Below, one piece after another: positions 1-9,257 of a DNA stretch of 64,000 nucleotides. Positions within the stretch are counted from its first letter, which is position 1. Each line of letters begins with the position of its first letter. The DNA is taken from contig NZ_LR134506.1 of assembly GCF_900638305.1 (NCBI RefSeq), positions 682,001-746,000 on the forward strand, given 5' to 3'. The notes under the pieces were generated by a model, which was not told the origin of the DNA, did no database searches, and was given only the letters and a program-made list of their open reading frames with translations. This DNA is from Porphyromonas cangingivalis (GTDB lineage Bacteria; Bacteroidota; Bacteroidia; Bacteroidales; Porphyromonadaceae). Made by a program: the position numbers and the translations under genes.

Positions 1-909
1 ATATTGGATTTCGAACAAAAGAAAGGGATCTTTATCCCCAATCCTATGGCACAAGAAGAGGTGCTTTTCTCCATCAATGGTAGTACCAACGCTCCCTCCG
101 TTGCCCCACAAAAAGACATCACTCTCCACGCGAATCCGATACCCTACGAAGTGTACAAGGAGAAGTTTGATATCGTCGATCACGGACTCAGACGAGGTGA
201 CACTTTTCTTTGCAACCTGACCGTATCCACTCCTGTTCAGCTCAATGCACACCTGAGGGATGTTTTCTTTGCGACTCAAGCTCGTTACAAACTCTATGTC
301 CCGGGCAGATTTGTATGCTTTTCGCCCGAAATATTCATCACCATCAATGCCCAAGGAGAGATTGCCTCACACCCGATGAAAGGCACCATAGATGCCTCCA
401 TACCTAATGCTGAAGAAATCATCCTCAACGACTACAAAGAGACTGCCGAACACAATACCATCGTGGACTTGATACGAAATGATCTCAATATAGTATCGGA
501 TTATGTACGTGTGGAAAAGTTCAGATATATAGATGCAATTCAGCTCCCAAACGGTCGAGGGCTCCTTCAAGTCAGCTCAAAGATCGTCGGTAGACTCTCT
601 CAGCAGTATCATGATCGCTTAGGAACCATAATAGACCGTCTGCTTCCTGCGGGATCCATCTCCGGAGCTCCCAAGGAGGCAACCCTTGACATTATCCGAA
701 GAGCAGAGGGTGATCCGCGCGGATACTACACGGGAATCGTTGGTTATTATGATGGAAAAACTCTCGATACAGGTGTCTTGATACGCTTCATCGAGGAGGT
801 TGGAGAGGGGCATAAAAACTTTAGGAGCGGTGGTGGCATCACCATCAACAGCAATCCTGAAGAAGAGTACAAAGAGGTGATCCAAAAGGTGTACATTCCT
901 TTGCTTTAA
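1..909 (+). CDS. pabB: Aminodeoxychorismate synthase component I (PabB), 5' end cut by the window
   Basis: Chorismate-utilising enzyme that aminates chorismate to 4-amino-4-deoxychorismate for p-aminobenzoate and folate synthesis. The frame is open from base 1, so the true start lies upstream; 303 codons are visible, against about 320-450 residues for the family. The visible part carries family hallmarks: HPMKGT (the PIKGT-type motif with the catalytic lysine), the AGSISGAPKEATLDII block, and the C-terminal SGGGIT stretch. A class IV aminotransferase gene follows 4 bases later, which supports PabB over anthranilate synthase TrpE, because the next pathway step (PabC) belongs to that fold. No glutaminase (PabA) gene is visible here. 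Confidence 0.9.
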   Translation: MLDFEQKKGIFIPNPMAQEEVLFSINGSTNAPSVAPQKDITLHANPIPYEVYKEKFDIVDHGLRRGDTFLCNLTVSTPVQLNAHLRDVFFATQARYKLYVPGRFVCFSPEIFITINAQGEIASHPMKGTIDASIPNAEEIILNDYKETAEHNTIVDLIRNDLNIVSDYVRVEKFRYIDAIQLPNGRGLLQVSSKIVGRLSQQYHDRLGTIIDRLLPAGSISGAPKEATLDIIRRAEGDPRGYYTGIVGYYDGKTLDTGVLIRFIEEVGEGHKNFRSGGGITINSNPEEEYKEVIQKVYIPLL

Positions 910-913
910 AGAC

Positions 914-1549
914 ATGATACCCGGCAACAGCTCTTCTACCCTGATCGAGACCTTTGAGGTCGTTCATGGGGTTCTACAACGCGTCGACCTACATCACAAA
1001 CGTATGTGTAGGAGTGGGCAGATACATGGCTTCTGTCCTCCAAGCCTGGAAGAAGTAACATCAGCCATCTGCGATCTCATACGCCGAGATAATCTGTCCG
1101 AGCACCCGTCTTTGAGATGTACCGTAGAGTATCGCACAAACATCATCGGCTGCCGAGCTATTCCATACCATATCAGAGCCATTCATGCCTTACTACTCAT
1201 CGAATCTACTGACAGTATCGAATATGCCGACAAGTGGAGCGACCGTACCTGTTTTGATCCACTTTCAGCACTCTGCACAAAGGGGCAAGAACCTCTGATC
1301 ATCCGAGAAAACCTCCTGACAGACACGACATATACCAATGTCGTGATCGAGAGAAATGGCGAATATCTCACCCCCGATCGCCCTCTACTGGCAGGTACCC
1401 GTCGTCAGTATTACCTTGATCAAGGGGTAATCCGGACTGCAGACCTCACCATACAAGACACCCTCGAAGCAGATCGTATCCATCTCATCAATGCCATGAT
1501 GCCATTGGGAGCCCTCACCATTTCTCCGGAAAACATCTCCATTATCTGA
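914..1549 (+). CDS. Class IV aminotransferase family protein, probable aminodeoxychorismate lyase (PabC-like)
   Basis: A 211-residue PLP enzyme of the IlvE/PabC fold. The best landmark is the LLTDTTYTNVVI segment near residue 135, which matches the conserved TDT/S.N block of this fold; K107 in DKWSDR is the likely Schiff-base lysine. It is shorter than standard PabC (about 270 residues), as in compact class IV aminotransferases found next to pabB. Its position 4 bases behind pabB suggests it releases pyruvate from aminodeoxychorismate to give p-aminobenzoate. The function is inferred from context; the fold assignment is firmer than the substrate. Confidence 0.75.
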   Translation: MIPGNSSSTLIETFEVVHGVLQRVDLHHKRMCRSGQIHGFCPPSLEEVTSAICDLIRRDNLSEHPSLRCTVEYRTNIIGCRAIPYHIRAIHALLLIESTDSIEYADKWSDRTCFDPLSALCTKGQEPLIIRENLLTDTTYTNVVIERNGEYLTPDRPLLAGTRRQYYLDQGVIRTADLTIQDTLEADRIHLINAMMPLGALTISPENISII

Positions 1550-1577
1550 CAGCAGACATAGCGCAGCGAAATTGAAT

Positions 1578-1645
1578 CTTACGATCTTCGATCACGAGTC
1601 ATACAACCCTTGTAGGCATCTCATACGACTTTTGAGAGGTTCATT
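1578..1645 (+). repeat. 22-bp periodic intergenic repeat, copy A
   Basis: Three TACRA cores start at 1580, 1602 and 1624, exactly 22 bases apart, in the gap between the pabC-like gene and purH. The first unit (1578-1599) matches the minus strand of 48033-48012 at 20 of 22 positions, including the 13-mer TTCGATCACGAGT. The middle unit is the most diverged. This is a dispersed noncoding element; its function is unknown. Confidence 0.7.
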
Positions 1646-1709
1646 CACAACTTCATTTAAGAGACTATAAAAGTACCTCTGTTTAGCCTTATAATCCAGC
1701 AATTATCAT

Positions 1710-1717
1710 TACTTTTG
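1710..1717 (+). promoter_or_regulatory. Candidate -7 promoter element for purH
   Basis: TACTTTTG matches the Bacteroidetes -7 consensus TAnnTTTG exactly. It lies about 108 bases upstream of the purH ATG. No convincing TTG-type -33 element sits at the expected 19-21 base spacing. Confidence 0.45.
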
Positions 1718-1825
1718 TATTCTGAGTTAGAGTATTAAATCGGCGGAACTATTTGAGGGAGTTTTGGCTGTTTCTGAGTAAAATGAGCCTAATCTATCAG
1801 AGAGTTTTGCATAGTGAAGTGATCA

Positions 1826-3358
1826 ATGAGTAATATCAAGATAAACAGAGCATTAGTATCGGTGTTCAACAAGGACGGACTGGAAGATGTCATCAAGTGT
1901 CTGTCTCGTCATGAAGTCGAACTGATCTCTACGGGAGGTACACAGGCGTTCATCAATAACTTAGGTATAGAGTGTACGGCTGTTGAGGACCTTACGGCTT
2001 ATCCATCCATTCTTGGAGGGAGAGTCAAAACCCTACACCCTTCGATATTTGGGGGAATCCTTACACGTCGTGACAATCAAGAGGACAAAAATCAGTGTGA
2101 AATGTATGACATCTCACCTATCGATCTCGTCATCGTTGATCTTTACCCTTTTGTCGATACTGTAAAAAATGGAGGCACGACTGAAGAAATCATCGAGAAA
2201 ATTGATATCGGAGGTGTATCATTGATCCGTGCGGCAGCAAAAAATCATAAAGATGTCGTCATCATCTCGGCAAAGGATGGTTATGCCGAACTAACAAAGA
2301 TACTTGACAGTCAGAATGGAGAGACGACACTTGAGCAACGTAAGCAATTCGCAAAGAAAGCATTCGCCGTCACAGCACAGTACGACACAGCCATTTCGAG
2401 ATATTTTGCTCAAGGTTCTCTTGACACAGATGAAGGACTAACTTTATCCTTCGGTCAGTCCGAAAGCCTGAGATATGGAGAAAACCCACATCAGAAGGGC
2501 GAGTTTTACGGAGACATCCGTGACCGTTTTGACTTCATCCAAGGCAAGCAGCTCTCATACAACAATCTTTTGGATGTGGATACTGCCGTTCATCTTGTCG
2601 AAGAGTTTGACGATCCGACTTGTGCTATTCTGAAACACAATACCCCATGTGGCATTGCGAGCAGAGCGACAGCTCTTGAGGCTTACATCACAGCTCTTTC
2701 TTGTGATCCTGTATCGGCTTTTGGGGGGATCATAGTCATCAACAGAGAGGTCACCAAGGAGATTGCTGAAGAGATAGACAAACTATTTTTTGAAGTCTTG
2801 ATTGCCCCTGCTTATACACAAGAAGCTCTCGACATCTTTGGAAAGAGAGAGAAGCGAATTATCTTGCTGGACAAGAAAGGTCGAGACGACACTGTCCACT
2901 CCTACCGAACAATCTTAGGTGGTCTACTCGCACAAGAGCGCGACACTCGCATAGAGACAAAAGATGATCTAAAAGTCGTCACAACGAAGATGCCGACGAA
3001 GGATGAGATCGAGACAATGCTCTTTGCGATGAAAGTCGTAAAGTACTGTAAATCCAATGCAATAGTCCTTGCAAAGGAGAGACAGGTACTTGGTGCCGGC
3101 TACGGACAGACATCGAGAGTAGATGCTCTCCGTCATGCTATCGAAAAAGCAAGGGCAATGGGATTTGATCTCCAAGGAGCAGTATTGGCTTCAGATGCCT
3201 TCTTCCCTTTTTCAGACTGTGTGGAGATTGCAGACAAGGCAGGTGTGACAGCCGTGATCCAACCCGGAGGCTCTATCAAAGACCAACTCTCCATAGACTA
3301 CTGCAATGAGCACGATATGGCGATGTGCTTCACGGGGATCAGACACTTCAGACATTGA
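1826..3358 (+). CDS. purH: Bifunctional AICAR transformylase/IMP cyclohydrolase PurH
   Basis: Catalyses the last two steps of purine synthesis: formylation of AICAR, then ring closure to IMP. The 510-residue length is normal. The N-terminal MGS-like cyclohydrolase domain (about residues 1-200) begins [14 protein letters not shown] and has STGGT and [16 protein letters not shown]. The transformylase domain contains [15 protein letters not shown], the catalytic KHNTPCGIA and [12 protein letters not shown], and ends with [10 protein letters not shown] and FTGIRHFRH. An exact TAnnTTTG element upstream suggests it heads its own transcript. mreB follows after 58 bases. Confidence 0.97.
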   Translation: MSNIKINRALVSVFNKDGLEDVIKCLSRHEVELISTGGTQAFINNLGIECTAVEDLTAYPSILGGRVKTLHPSIFGGILTRRDNQEDKNQCEMYDISPIDLVIVDLYPFVDTVKNGGTTEEIIEKIDIGGVSLIRAAAKNHKDVVIISAKDGYAELTKILDSQNGETTLEQRKQFAKKAFAVTAQYDTAISRYFAQGSLDTDEGLTLSFGQSESLRYGENPHQKGEFYGDIRDRFDFIQGKQLSYNNLLDVDTAVHLVEEFDDPTCAILKHNTPCGIASRATALEAYITALSCDPVSAFGGIIVINREVTKEIAEEIDKLFFEVLIAPAYTQEALDIFGKREKRIILLDKKGRDDTVHSYRTILGGLLAQERDTRIETKDDLKVVTTKMPTKDEIETMLFAMKVVKYCKSNAIVLAKERQVLGAGYGQTSRVDALRHAIEKARAMGFDLQGAVLASDAFFPFSDCVEIADKAGVTAVIQPGGSIKDQLSIDYCNEHDMAMCFTGIRHFRH

Positions 3359-3416
3359 GTAATGCTCTGAATAAGTAACTAAAAGTAGAAACAATAACAC
3401 AAACGATAACACTAAG

Positions 3417-4436
3417 ATGGGTTTCTTTTCACTTACACAGAAATTAGCAATCGACTTAGGTACAGCAAATACAGTCATTATCCAAAATGGCAAAATCATC
3501 ATCGATCAACCTTCGTATGTCACGATGAACAGAAAGACGGAGAAGGTTGAATGGGTAGGATACGAAGCTTACAGACGATTTGAAAAGGAGAACAATGACC
3601 TGCAGACCATACGTCCGCTTAGGGATGGTGTGGTTGCAGATCTTGTGGCTTCGGAACACATGATAAGGGGGCTTATCAAGATGGCAAACCCCAAGAAGAG
3701 ATTTCTTCCGGTATCACTCAAAGTGGTGGTATGTGTGCCCTCCGGCAGTACAGACGTGGAAATACGTGCTGTACGCGACTCTGCAGAGAAGGCAGGGGCA
3801 AATGAAGTTTTCCTTATCCATGAGCCTATGGCTGCAGCTTTGGGGATAGGTCTCGATGTGATGGAGCCTACCGGCAACATGATTGTAGATATAGGTGGAG
3901 GAACGACAGAGATCGCTGTCATCAGCTTGGGAGGGATCGTCTCTAACAAGTCGATCAAGGTCGCAGGAGATGAGTTCACCGCAGATATCGTAGATCATAT
4001 GAAGATCAAACACAGTGTTCGTATCGGTGAGCGTACAGCGGAAGAGATAAAGAAGAATGTAGGGTCGGCACTTGCGCATCTGGATGATGAACCTGCGGAT
4101 TATGAGGTGATCGGACAAGACCTTGTCAGCATCTTACCGAAAGCGGTATCTGTCAACTACAAAGAAATATCGGAATGTCTCGATAAGTCCATCACAAAAA
4201 TCGAAACTGCAATCGGAAATGCACTCGACAACACAATCCCCGAACTTTATGCCGACATCGTAAAGAACGGTATTTATCTCGCAGGTGGTGGTGCTCAGCT
4301 CAAAGGCTTGGCAAAGCGTTTGAGTGATAAGTTTAAGATAGACTTTGTGGTGGCGGAAGATCCATTGCACGTTGTCGCAAAAGGGACACATATAGCCCTA
4401 CAAAACACGACCAAATACACGTTGCTTTTCAAGTAA
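3417..4436 (+). CDS. mreB: Rod shape-determining actin homologue MreB
   Basis: Bacterial actin that polymerises on the inner face of the cytoplasmic membrane and guides lateral wall synthesis. Length is 339 residues, typical. The ATPase fold is visible: phosphate 1 loop IDLGTANTVI (residues 12-21), phosphate 2 motif DIGGGTTEIAVISLGG (about 160-175), the adenosine-binding GIYLAGGGAQLKGL, and an N-terminal amphipathic start (MGFFSLTQK). First gene of mreB-mreC-mreD-PBP2-rodA. The 128-base gap to mreC holds a strong hairpin (4464-4498), unlike the tight spacing of the later genes. Confidence 0.96.
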   Translation: MGFFSLTQKLAIDLGTANTVIIQNGKIIIDQPSYVTMNRKTEKVEWVGYEAYRRFEKENNDLQTIRPLRDGVVADLVASEHMIRGLIKMANPKKRFLPVSLKVVVCVPSGSTDVEIRAVRDSAEKAGANEVFLIHEPMAAALGIGLDVMEPTGNMIVDIGGGTTEIAVISLGGIVSNKSIKVAGDEFTADIVDHMKIKHSVRIGERTAEEIKKNVGSALAHLDDEPADYEVIGQDLVSILPKAVSVNYKEISECLDKSITKIETAIGNALDNTIPELYADIVKNGIYLAGGGAQLKGLAKRLSDKFKIDFVVAEDPLHVVAKGTHIALQNTTKYTLLFK

Positions 4437-4463
4437 AAGCATCGATATACCTTTCATAAACCT

Positions 4464-4498
4464 GATACCAAGGAGGTGTAGAGCCTTTCCTTGGTATC
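4464..4498 (+). promoter_or_regulatory. Hairpin in the mreB-mreC gap
   Basis: A perfect 11-bp inverted repeat (GATACCAAGGA and TCCTTGGTATC) with a 13-base loop, 27 bases after the mreB stop. No T-tract follows, so it is not a classical intrinsic terminator. It could cap mreB mRNA 3' ends or set the mreB to mreC expression ratio. Confidence 0.55.
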
Positions 4499-4564
4499 CG
4501 TGTATAGGGACAAAGAGAGTGTGCTACGAAAAAAGTCTAATTAAATCGAAGAGAGAGAAAATAG

Positions 4565-5422
4565 ATGCTTAAACTTTTTGAATTGCTCAAATCCAAAGGG
4601 TATCTCATCTTGTTTGTACTATTGGAGGTCGTTGCTATTATCCTATTGTATCGGGGTAGCAACTACCACAGTAGCATCATACTCAGTTCGACAAACTTCA
4701 TCACCGGCAAAATCACTGAAACCGCCACAGTAGCTAACTCATACCTCGGGCTAAAAGAGGCCAATATTACCCTTATGAGTCGTAACGCCCAACTCGAAAG
4801 AGAAGTGCTTCGACTCCGAAGTACCATTGAGCGTCTCACCATAGACTCCCTATCCTACCGGAAAGTAATGAAAGACAGTATAGACCAGCCGTTCCCATAC
4901 GAATATAGAATAGCAAAAGTTGTTGGAAACATCACATATGGCAACAGTAGCTATCTTACCATAGATCTTGGGAGCAAGGATGGGGTGCATCAGGACATGG
5001 CGGTGCTTGGAGTTTCGGGTGTCGTAGGCATCATAAAGGCCGTTGGTAAGAGATATGCACAGGTACTACCTGTGACGAACAAAGACTTTGCGATCAGTTG
5101 CAAGATTAAAAATGGTGAATACATCGGGATATTGAAGTGGGATGGTGAAACCCCACAACAGTCGCTCCTTACCAACTTGCCTAAGCATATATCGTATGCT
5201 CCCGGAGATTCTGTCTATACGAGCAATTACTCCGCAATCTTTCCTGAAGGGATTTTTGTCGGGACAATCTTGGAGGAGGGCTCCTCTATCGACGATAATT
5301 TCTGCGCTCTGAAAGTAGAGCTTAGCATGAAACTTGAAAACATCAAGTACGTCTATGTGGTGACCAATTATGATAGAGAGGAGCGAGAAAATCTGGATGC
5401 TATATTGACACATAAACGATAG
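4565..5422 (+). CDS. mreC: Rod shape-determining protein MreC
   Basis: Periplasmic scaffold of the elongasome, linking MreB filaments to PBP2. Length is 285 residues. One N-terminal membrane helix (about residues 13-30) is followed by a coiled-coil stretch (about 60-95, rich in L, E and R heptads) and the MreC beta-barrel domain (from about 110, with DLGSKDGVHQDMAVLG and GVVGIIKAVGKRYAQV). It sits 4 bases upstream of mreD. The start is the only ATG that leaves the membrane helix at the N terminus. Confidence 0.93.
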   Translation: MLKLFELLKSKGYLILFVLLEVVAIILLYRGSNYHSSIILSSTNFITGKITETATVANSYLGLKEANITLMSRNAQLEREVLRLRSTIERLTIDSLSYRKVMKDSIDQPFPYEYRIAKVVGNITYGNSSYLTIDLGSKDGVHQDMAVLGVSGVVGIIKAVGKRYAQVLPVTNKDFAISCKIKNGEYIGILKWDGETPQQSLLTNLPKHISYAPGDSVYTSNYSAIFPEGIFVGTILEEGSSIDDNFCALKVELSMKLENIKYVYVVTNYDREERENLDAILTHKR

Positions 5423-5426
5423 AGGT

Positions 5427-5945
5427 ATGAAAAGAAAGTATATAAGTGTCCTGATTCAGTTGGCCATACTGGTATTTGTTCAAGTTATATTTCTTAACAA
5501 TATCAGGGTATTCAACTATTTTATACCTTTCATCTATCTTTACCCTATATTCAAGTTATCAGTACACACGCCCTCTTGGATAATAATCCTTCTCGGAGCC
5601 ATTACAGGGCTAATTTTAGATGCCTTCATGAACACTCCTGGGTTAAACATGGCCTCTGCGACACTGATAAGCTACCTGCGTATGCCTATCATTCACCTAT
5701 TTTTTGCAGATGAAATGGATAAAGAAGATGAAGATTTTTCCCCCTCGTTCTATTCGGTCAAGGGATATAAATATTTGTTGTATATACTCATACTGTGCTT
5801 CTTACACATTGCCGTGTTGCTTCTTTTAGAGGCATTTTCTCTGTCACTATATGAGCAGACAATACCATATATCCTATGCTCTACTCTTATCTCCGTACCT
5901 CTCATGATGATCCTGGATGCCCTTTCAGGGTTTAGAAAAAGGTAA
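5427..5945 (+). CDS. mreD: Rod shape-determining membrane protein MreD
   Basis: Small integral membrane partner of MreC and PBP2 in the elongation complex. It has 172 residues with about five hydrophobic helices and few polar loops. The sequence is poorly conserved in this family, so the call rests on hydropathy, length and its position between mreC (4 bases upstream) and PBP2 (5 bases downstream). The segment ITGLILDAFMNTPGLNMAS fits the MreD pattern G-x-x-x-D near the middle of the protein. Confidence 0.85.
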   Translation: MKRKYISVLIQLAILVFVQVIFLNNIRVFNYFIPFIYLYPIFKLSVHTPSWIIILLGAITGLILDAFMNTPGLNMASATLISYLRMPIIHLFFADEMDKEDEDFSPSFYSVKGYKYLLYILILCFLHIAVLLLLEAFSLSLYEQTIPYILCSTLISVPLMMILDALSGFRKR

Positions 5946-5950
5946 CAACC

Positions 5951-7792
5951 ATGTCACAGCGGAAAAATTCAAAATACGCAATCCGAAAGTACTTCATATC
6001 ATCTACATTTGTACTTGTGGTATTGATCTATGTCTTGAGACTTTTTTACCTACAAGTAATTAACTCAGATTACAAGTTACAAGCCAATAGCATCGCATTC
6101 CTCCGAAAAGCGGTCTATCCATCACGAGGGATGATTTATGACAATAATGACAAGCTGCTTGTGTACAACAAGTCGACAGCCAATGTCATGGTCATCACGA
6201 GAGAAACCAAAGACTTCGACACCCTTGATCTTTGCAATACTTTAAGCATAGACAAAGAATACTTCATCGAAAAGATGAAGTATATCAAAGACAAAAAACT
6301 CAACAAAAGTTACTCCCCATACCTTCCCCAACTCTTCATGTCTCAGATTACGTTGGAGGAAGTAGGTCTTCTTCAAGAGAAGCTACATAAATTTCCGGGG
6401 TTTTATGTGGAGTATCGTATGGCAAGAGACTACAACTATCATTCCGCTGCACTTGTATTAGGTACGACGGGAGAAGTCAATCAAAAGGATCTTGACAATG
6501 ATCCATACTATGTACCGGGGGACTACTCAGGACGGACAGGAATAGAAAAAGAATATGAGTCTATCCTCCGAGGGGAAAAAGGGGTAACGGTATTACTTCG
6601 TGATGCTCATGGTAGAATACAAGGGAGCTATGAAAATGGCAAATATGACAGAGATGTGATATCCGGACACGATCTCAAATTGGCCCTTGATATTGATTTA
6701 CAGACCTATGGAGAGAAATTGATGGCAGGCAAGAGAGGTGCAATAGTCATGATAGAGCCTTCTACCGGAGAAATACGCTGCTTGGTATCTGCTCCGAGCT
6801 TTGATCCTTCTCTCCTTGTAGGTCGCGAAAGAGGAAACAATCATAAGCTACTTGAACAAGATCCTCAAAAGCCTTTGTACAACAGAGCTATCATGGGCAC
6901 ATACCCTCCCGGATCGACATTCAAACCTGCTCAAGGAGCCGTATTCTTAAAAGAAAAAGTCATCACACCACATACGTTATACTCTTGTCATCATGGCTAC
7001 CCACTCTTAGGAAATCGCCCTGCTTGTCACCCACATGGCTCGCCGATCAATCTCGTTCCTGCCTTGGCAACCTCCTGCAATGCTTATTTTTGCTGGGGCC
7101 TCAGGGCTTTATTGGAGGATAACAAGCGATTTCATAATATCCAAGAGGCTTTTGAAAACTGGAAAGATAACATGGTCAATATGGGCTTCGGCTATAAACT
7201 CAATATCGACCTGCCAGGAGAAAGACGAGGCTACATTCCGAATGCCAATGTCTACGACAAGATCCATGCCGGAAAATGGAACTCCAGCAGTATCATATCT
7301 ATAGCCATCGGGCAGGGCGAAATCCTCACCACACCACTTCAAATCGCAAACCTGGGGGCAATCATTGCCAACAGAGGATACTACTACACCCCTCATGTCG
7401 TGAAGGGTATATCTAACTATCCTAAAGATTCACTGAAAATTAAAAAGATGGATACTCATATTCCCAAAGAGGTCTTTGATGTCATAGACGAAGGTATGGC
7501 AGCAGCTGTCTTGGGAGGCACTTGTCGAGGGGCTGCCATATCGGGCATATCAGTCTGCGGAAAGACCGGAACGGCAGAAAACGTCCATGGTAAAGACCAC
7601 TCTGCATTTATGGGCTATGCTCCCAGAGAAAATCCGCAAATAGCTATTTGTGTTTATGTCGAGAATGCCGGATTCGGTGCTTCTTTTGGAGTACCTATTG
7701 CTAAATTGATGATGGAGTATTACCTCACCGGAAAGATATCCGAGAGCAGTCTGGATATTGAAAAAAGGATGGTCAATAGTATAGTCCCCTAA
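5951..7792 (+). CDS. mrdA: Penicillin-binding protein 2, elongation transpeptidase
   Basis: Class B PBP that crosslinks peptidoglycan during cell elongation; anchored in the cytoplasmic membrane with its catalytic domain in the periplasm. Length is 613 residues. One signal-anchor helix lies at about residues 15-33, then a dimerisation domain with AVYPSRGMIYDNND and SGRTGIEKEYE. The transpeptidase motifs are all present: STFKP (nucleophile about S321), SCN (about 375) and KTGTAE (about 537). It is flanked by mreD and rodA at 5 and 8 bases, the usual cognate SEDS/PBP pairing. Confidence 0.95.
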   Translation: MSQRKNSKYAIRKYFISSTFVLVVLIYVLRLFYLQVINSDYKLQANSIAFLRKAVYPSRGMIYDNNDKLLVYNKSTANVMVITRETKDFDTLDLCNTLSIDKEYFIEKMKYIKDKKLNKSYSPYLPQLFMSQITLEEVGLLQEKLHKFPGFYVEYRMARDYNYHSAALVLGTTGEVNQKDLDNDPYYVPGDYSGRTGIEKEYESILRGEKGVTVLLRDAHGRIQGSYENGKYDRDVISGHDLKLALDIDLQTYGEKLMAGKRGAIVMIEPSTGEIRCLVSAPSFDPSLLVGRERGNNHKLLEQDPQKPLYNRAIMGTYPPGSTFKPAQGAVFLKEKVITPHTLYSCHHGYPLLGNRPACHPHGSPINLVPALATSCNAYFCWGLRALLEDNKRFHNIQEAFENWKDNMVNMGFGYKLNIDLPGERRGYIPNANVYDKIHAGKWNSSSIISIAIGQGEILTTPLQIANLGAIIANRGYYYTPHVVKGISNYPKDSLKIKKMDTHIPKEVFDVIDEGMAAAVLGGTCRGAAISGISVCGKTGTAENVHGKDHSAFMGYAPRENPQIAICVYVENAGFGASFGVPIAKLMMEYYLTGKISESSLDIEKRMVNSIVP

Positions 7793-7800
7793 CCCTGATT

Positions 7801-9252
7801 ATGAATAAAATCGAATCTACATCACTTTTTCGCAACTTAGATTACATCACAGTCGGTCTGTATCTGCTGATTGTCTTTCTCGGTTGGATTACGATCTATG
7901 CCGCAGGATATGATATTCAGAATGCAGAGGTATTCGATCTTCACGGTCGCACCGGTTCGCAGTTGATGTGGTTAGGAGTATCTTTCGTATTTATTGTCCT
8001 GATCCTTTCTTCAGACGGGACCTTCATCAAGGCATTCACCCCATGGATATATGTGTTTATGCTGTTGTTGCTGATAGTCACGATATTTATAGCACCCGAC
8101 ATCAAAGGGTCACATTCGTGGCTTGTGATCACCGACACGATGCGCCTCCAACCCGCTGAGTTTGCCAAAGTGACGACAGCCTTGATGCTGGCACAATGGT
8201 GCTCCAGATACGAATTCAGCATATCAAACAAGCAAGACTTACTTGTCTCTCTACTGATCTTTTTACTGCCGATGTTGATCATTGTACTTCAAAATGAGAC
8301 TGGCTCTGCAGTCGTATTTGCGACCTTCTTTCTCGTCATGTACAGAGAGGGACTCACAGGGAGTATCATCGCCCTTGGTGTCGTGATAGCACTCATATTC
8401 ATCCTTGCGATGAAATTTTCGGGAGTCATGTGGGGCGAGACATCAGCAGACACATTGGTTGTTTTATCGGTCATCTACTTATCGACTTATCTTGCAATAG
8501 AGATGTATGGGCATCTGCCGCATCTCAAGATCGTTGCAGCAGTCATTCCTATCATCACATTTTCTTCTGCTTTCGTCACATCCTTCTTTGTGGATGTGGA
8601 CTTCGGCTATGCCGCAATGATCAGTCTGGCTCTCTTCTCAGTATACCTCATCATCAATTTATTTATCAATAGAGGGCGACGATTGGGATTTACTCTAGCA
8701 TTCACCTTGACTGCTGTGGCATGCTTTATGGGGATAGAATACTTCTTCAACAACGTACTCCAAGACCATCAGCAAAACCGCATTCTTGTATCTCTCGGTA
8801 TCAAAGATGATCCTGCCGGAGCAGGCTATAATGTCAATCAGAGCATGATTGCGATAGGCTCTGGGGGGCTTACAGGCAAAGGCTTTCTCAATGGCACCCA
8901 GACCAAACTGAAGTATGTACCGGAACAAGATACAGACTTCATCTTCTGCACCGTAGGAGAGGAGAGCGGATTTATCGGCAGTACCCTTGTCCTCGCTCTG
9001 TACCTCGCACTACTTCTGCGCCTCATATATCTTGCCGAACGACAGAGCGATCCTTTTGCACGAATATACGGTTATTCTGTAGCCTGTATCTTGTTCTTTC
9101 ATTTGGTCATCAATATAGGGATGGTCATCGGTCTTGTTCCTGTTATCGGGATACCGCTCCCCTACTTCAGTTACGGAGGGTCATCACTATTGAGTTTCAG
9201 CATCCTATTATTCATCTTTTTAAGGCTCGACACCCTCAAAAAGGAGCTTTAA
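7801..9252 (+). CDS. rodA: SEDS peptidoglycan glycosyltransferase RodA
   Basis: Multi-pass glycan-strand polymerase that works with PBP2. Length is 483 residues, longer than the E. coli protein (about 370) because of extra central helices (about residues 205-300). SEDS landmarks: SWLVITDTMRLQPAEFAK in the first half, then GSGGLTGKGFLNGTQTKL and PEQDTDFIFCTVGEESGF (about 350-385), and the C-terminal PVIGIPLPYFSYGGSSLLS. It ends 5 bases from the convergent ispH stop, with no terminator visible between them. Confidence 0.95.
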   Translation: MNKIESTSLFRNLDYITVGLYLLIVFLGWITIYAAGYDIQNAEVFDLHGRTGSQLMWLGVSFVFIVLILSSDGTFIKAFTPWIYVFMLLLLIVTIFIAPDIKGSHSWLVITDTMRLQPAEFAKVTTALMLAQWCSRYEFSISNKQDLLVSLLIFLLPMLIIVLQNETGSAVVFATFFLVMYREGLTGSIIALGVVIALIFILAMKFSGVMWGETSADTLVVLSVIYLSTYLAIEMYGHLPHLKIVAAVIPIITFSSAFVTSFFVDVDFGYAAMISLALFSVYLIINLFINRGRRLGFTLAFTLTAVACFMGIEYFFNNVLQDHQQNRILVSLGIKDDPAGAGYNVNQSMIAIGSGGLTGKGFLNGTQTKLKYVPEQDTDFIFCTVGEESGFIGSTLVLALYLALLLRLIYLAERQSDPFARIYGYSVACILFFHLVINIGMVIGLVPVIGIPLPYFSYGGSSLLSFSILLFIFLRLDTLKKEL

Positions 9253-9257
9253 TCTCA

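Noticed and set aside
1578-1645. Reading the 22-bp periodic repeat as a CRISPR array
   Set aside because: Units are contiguous with no unique spacers, only three per copy and imperfect, and there are no cas genes in the window.
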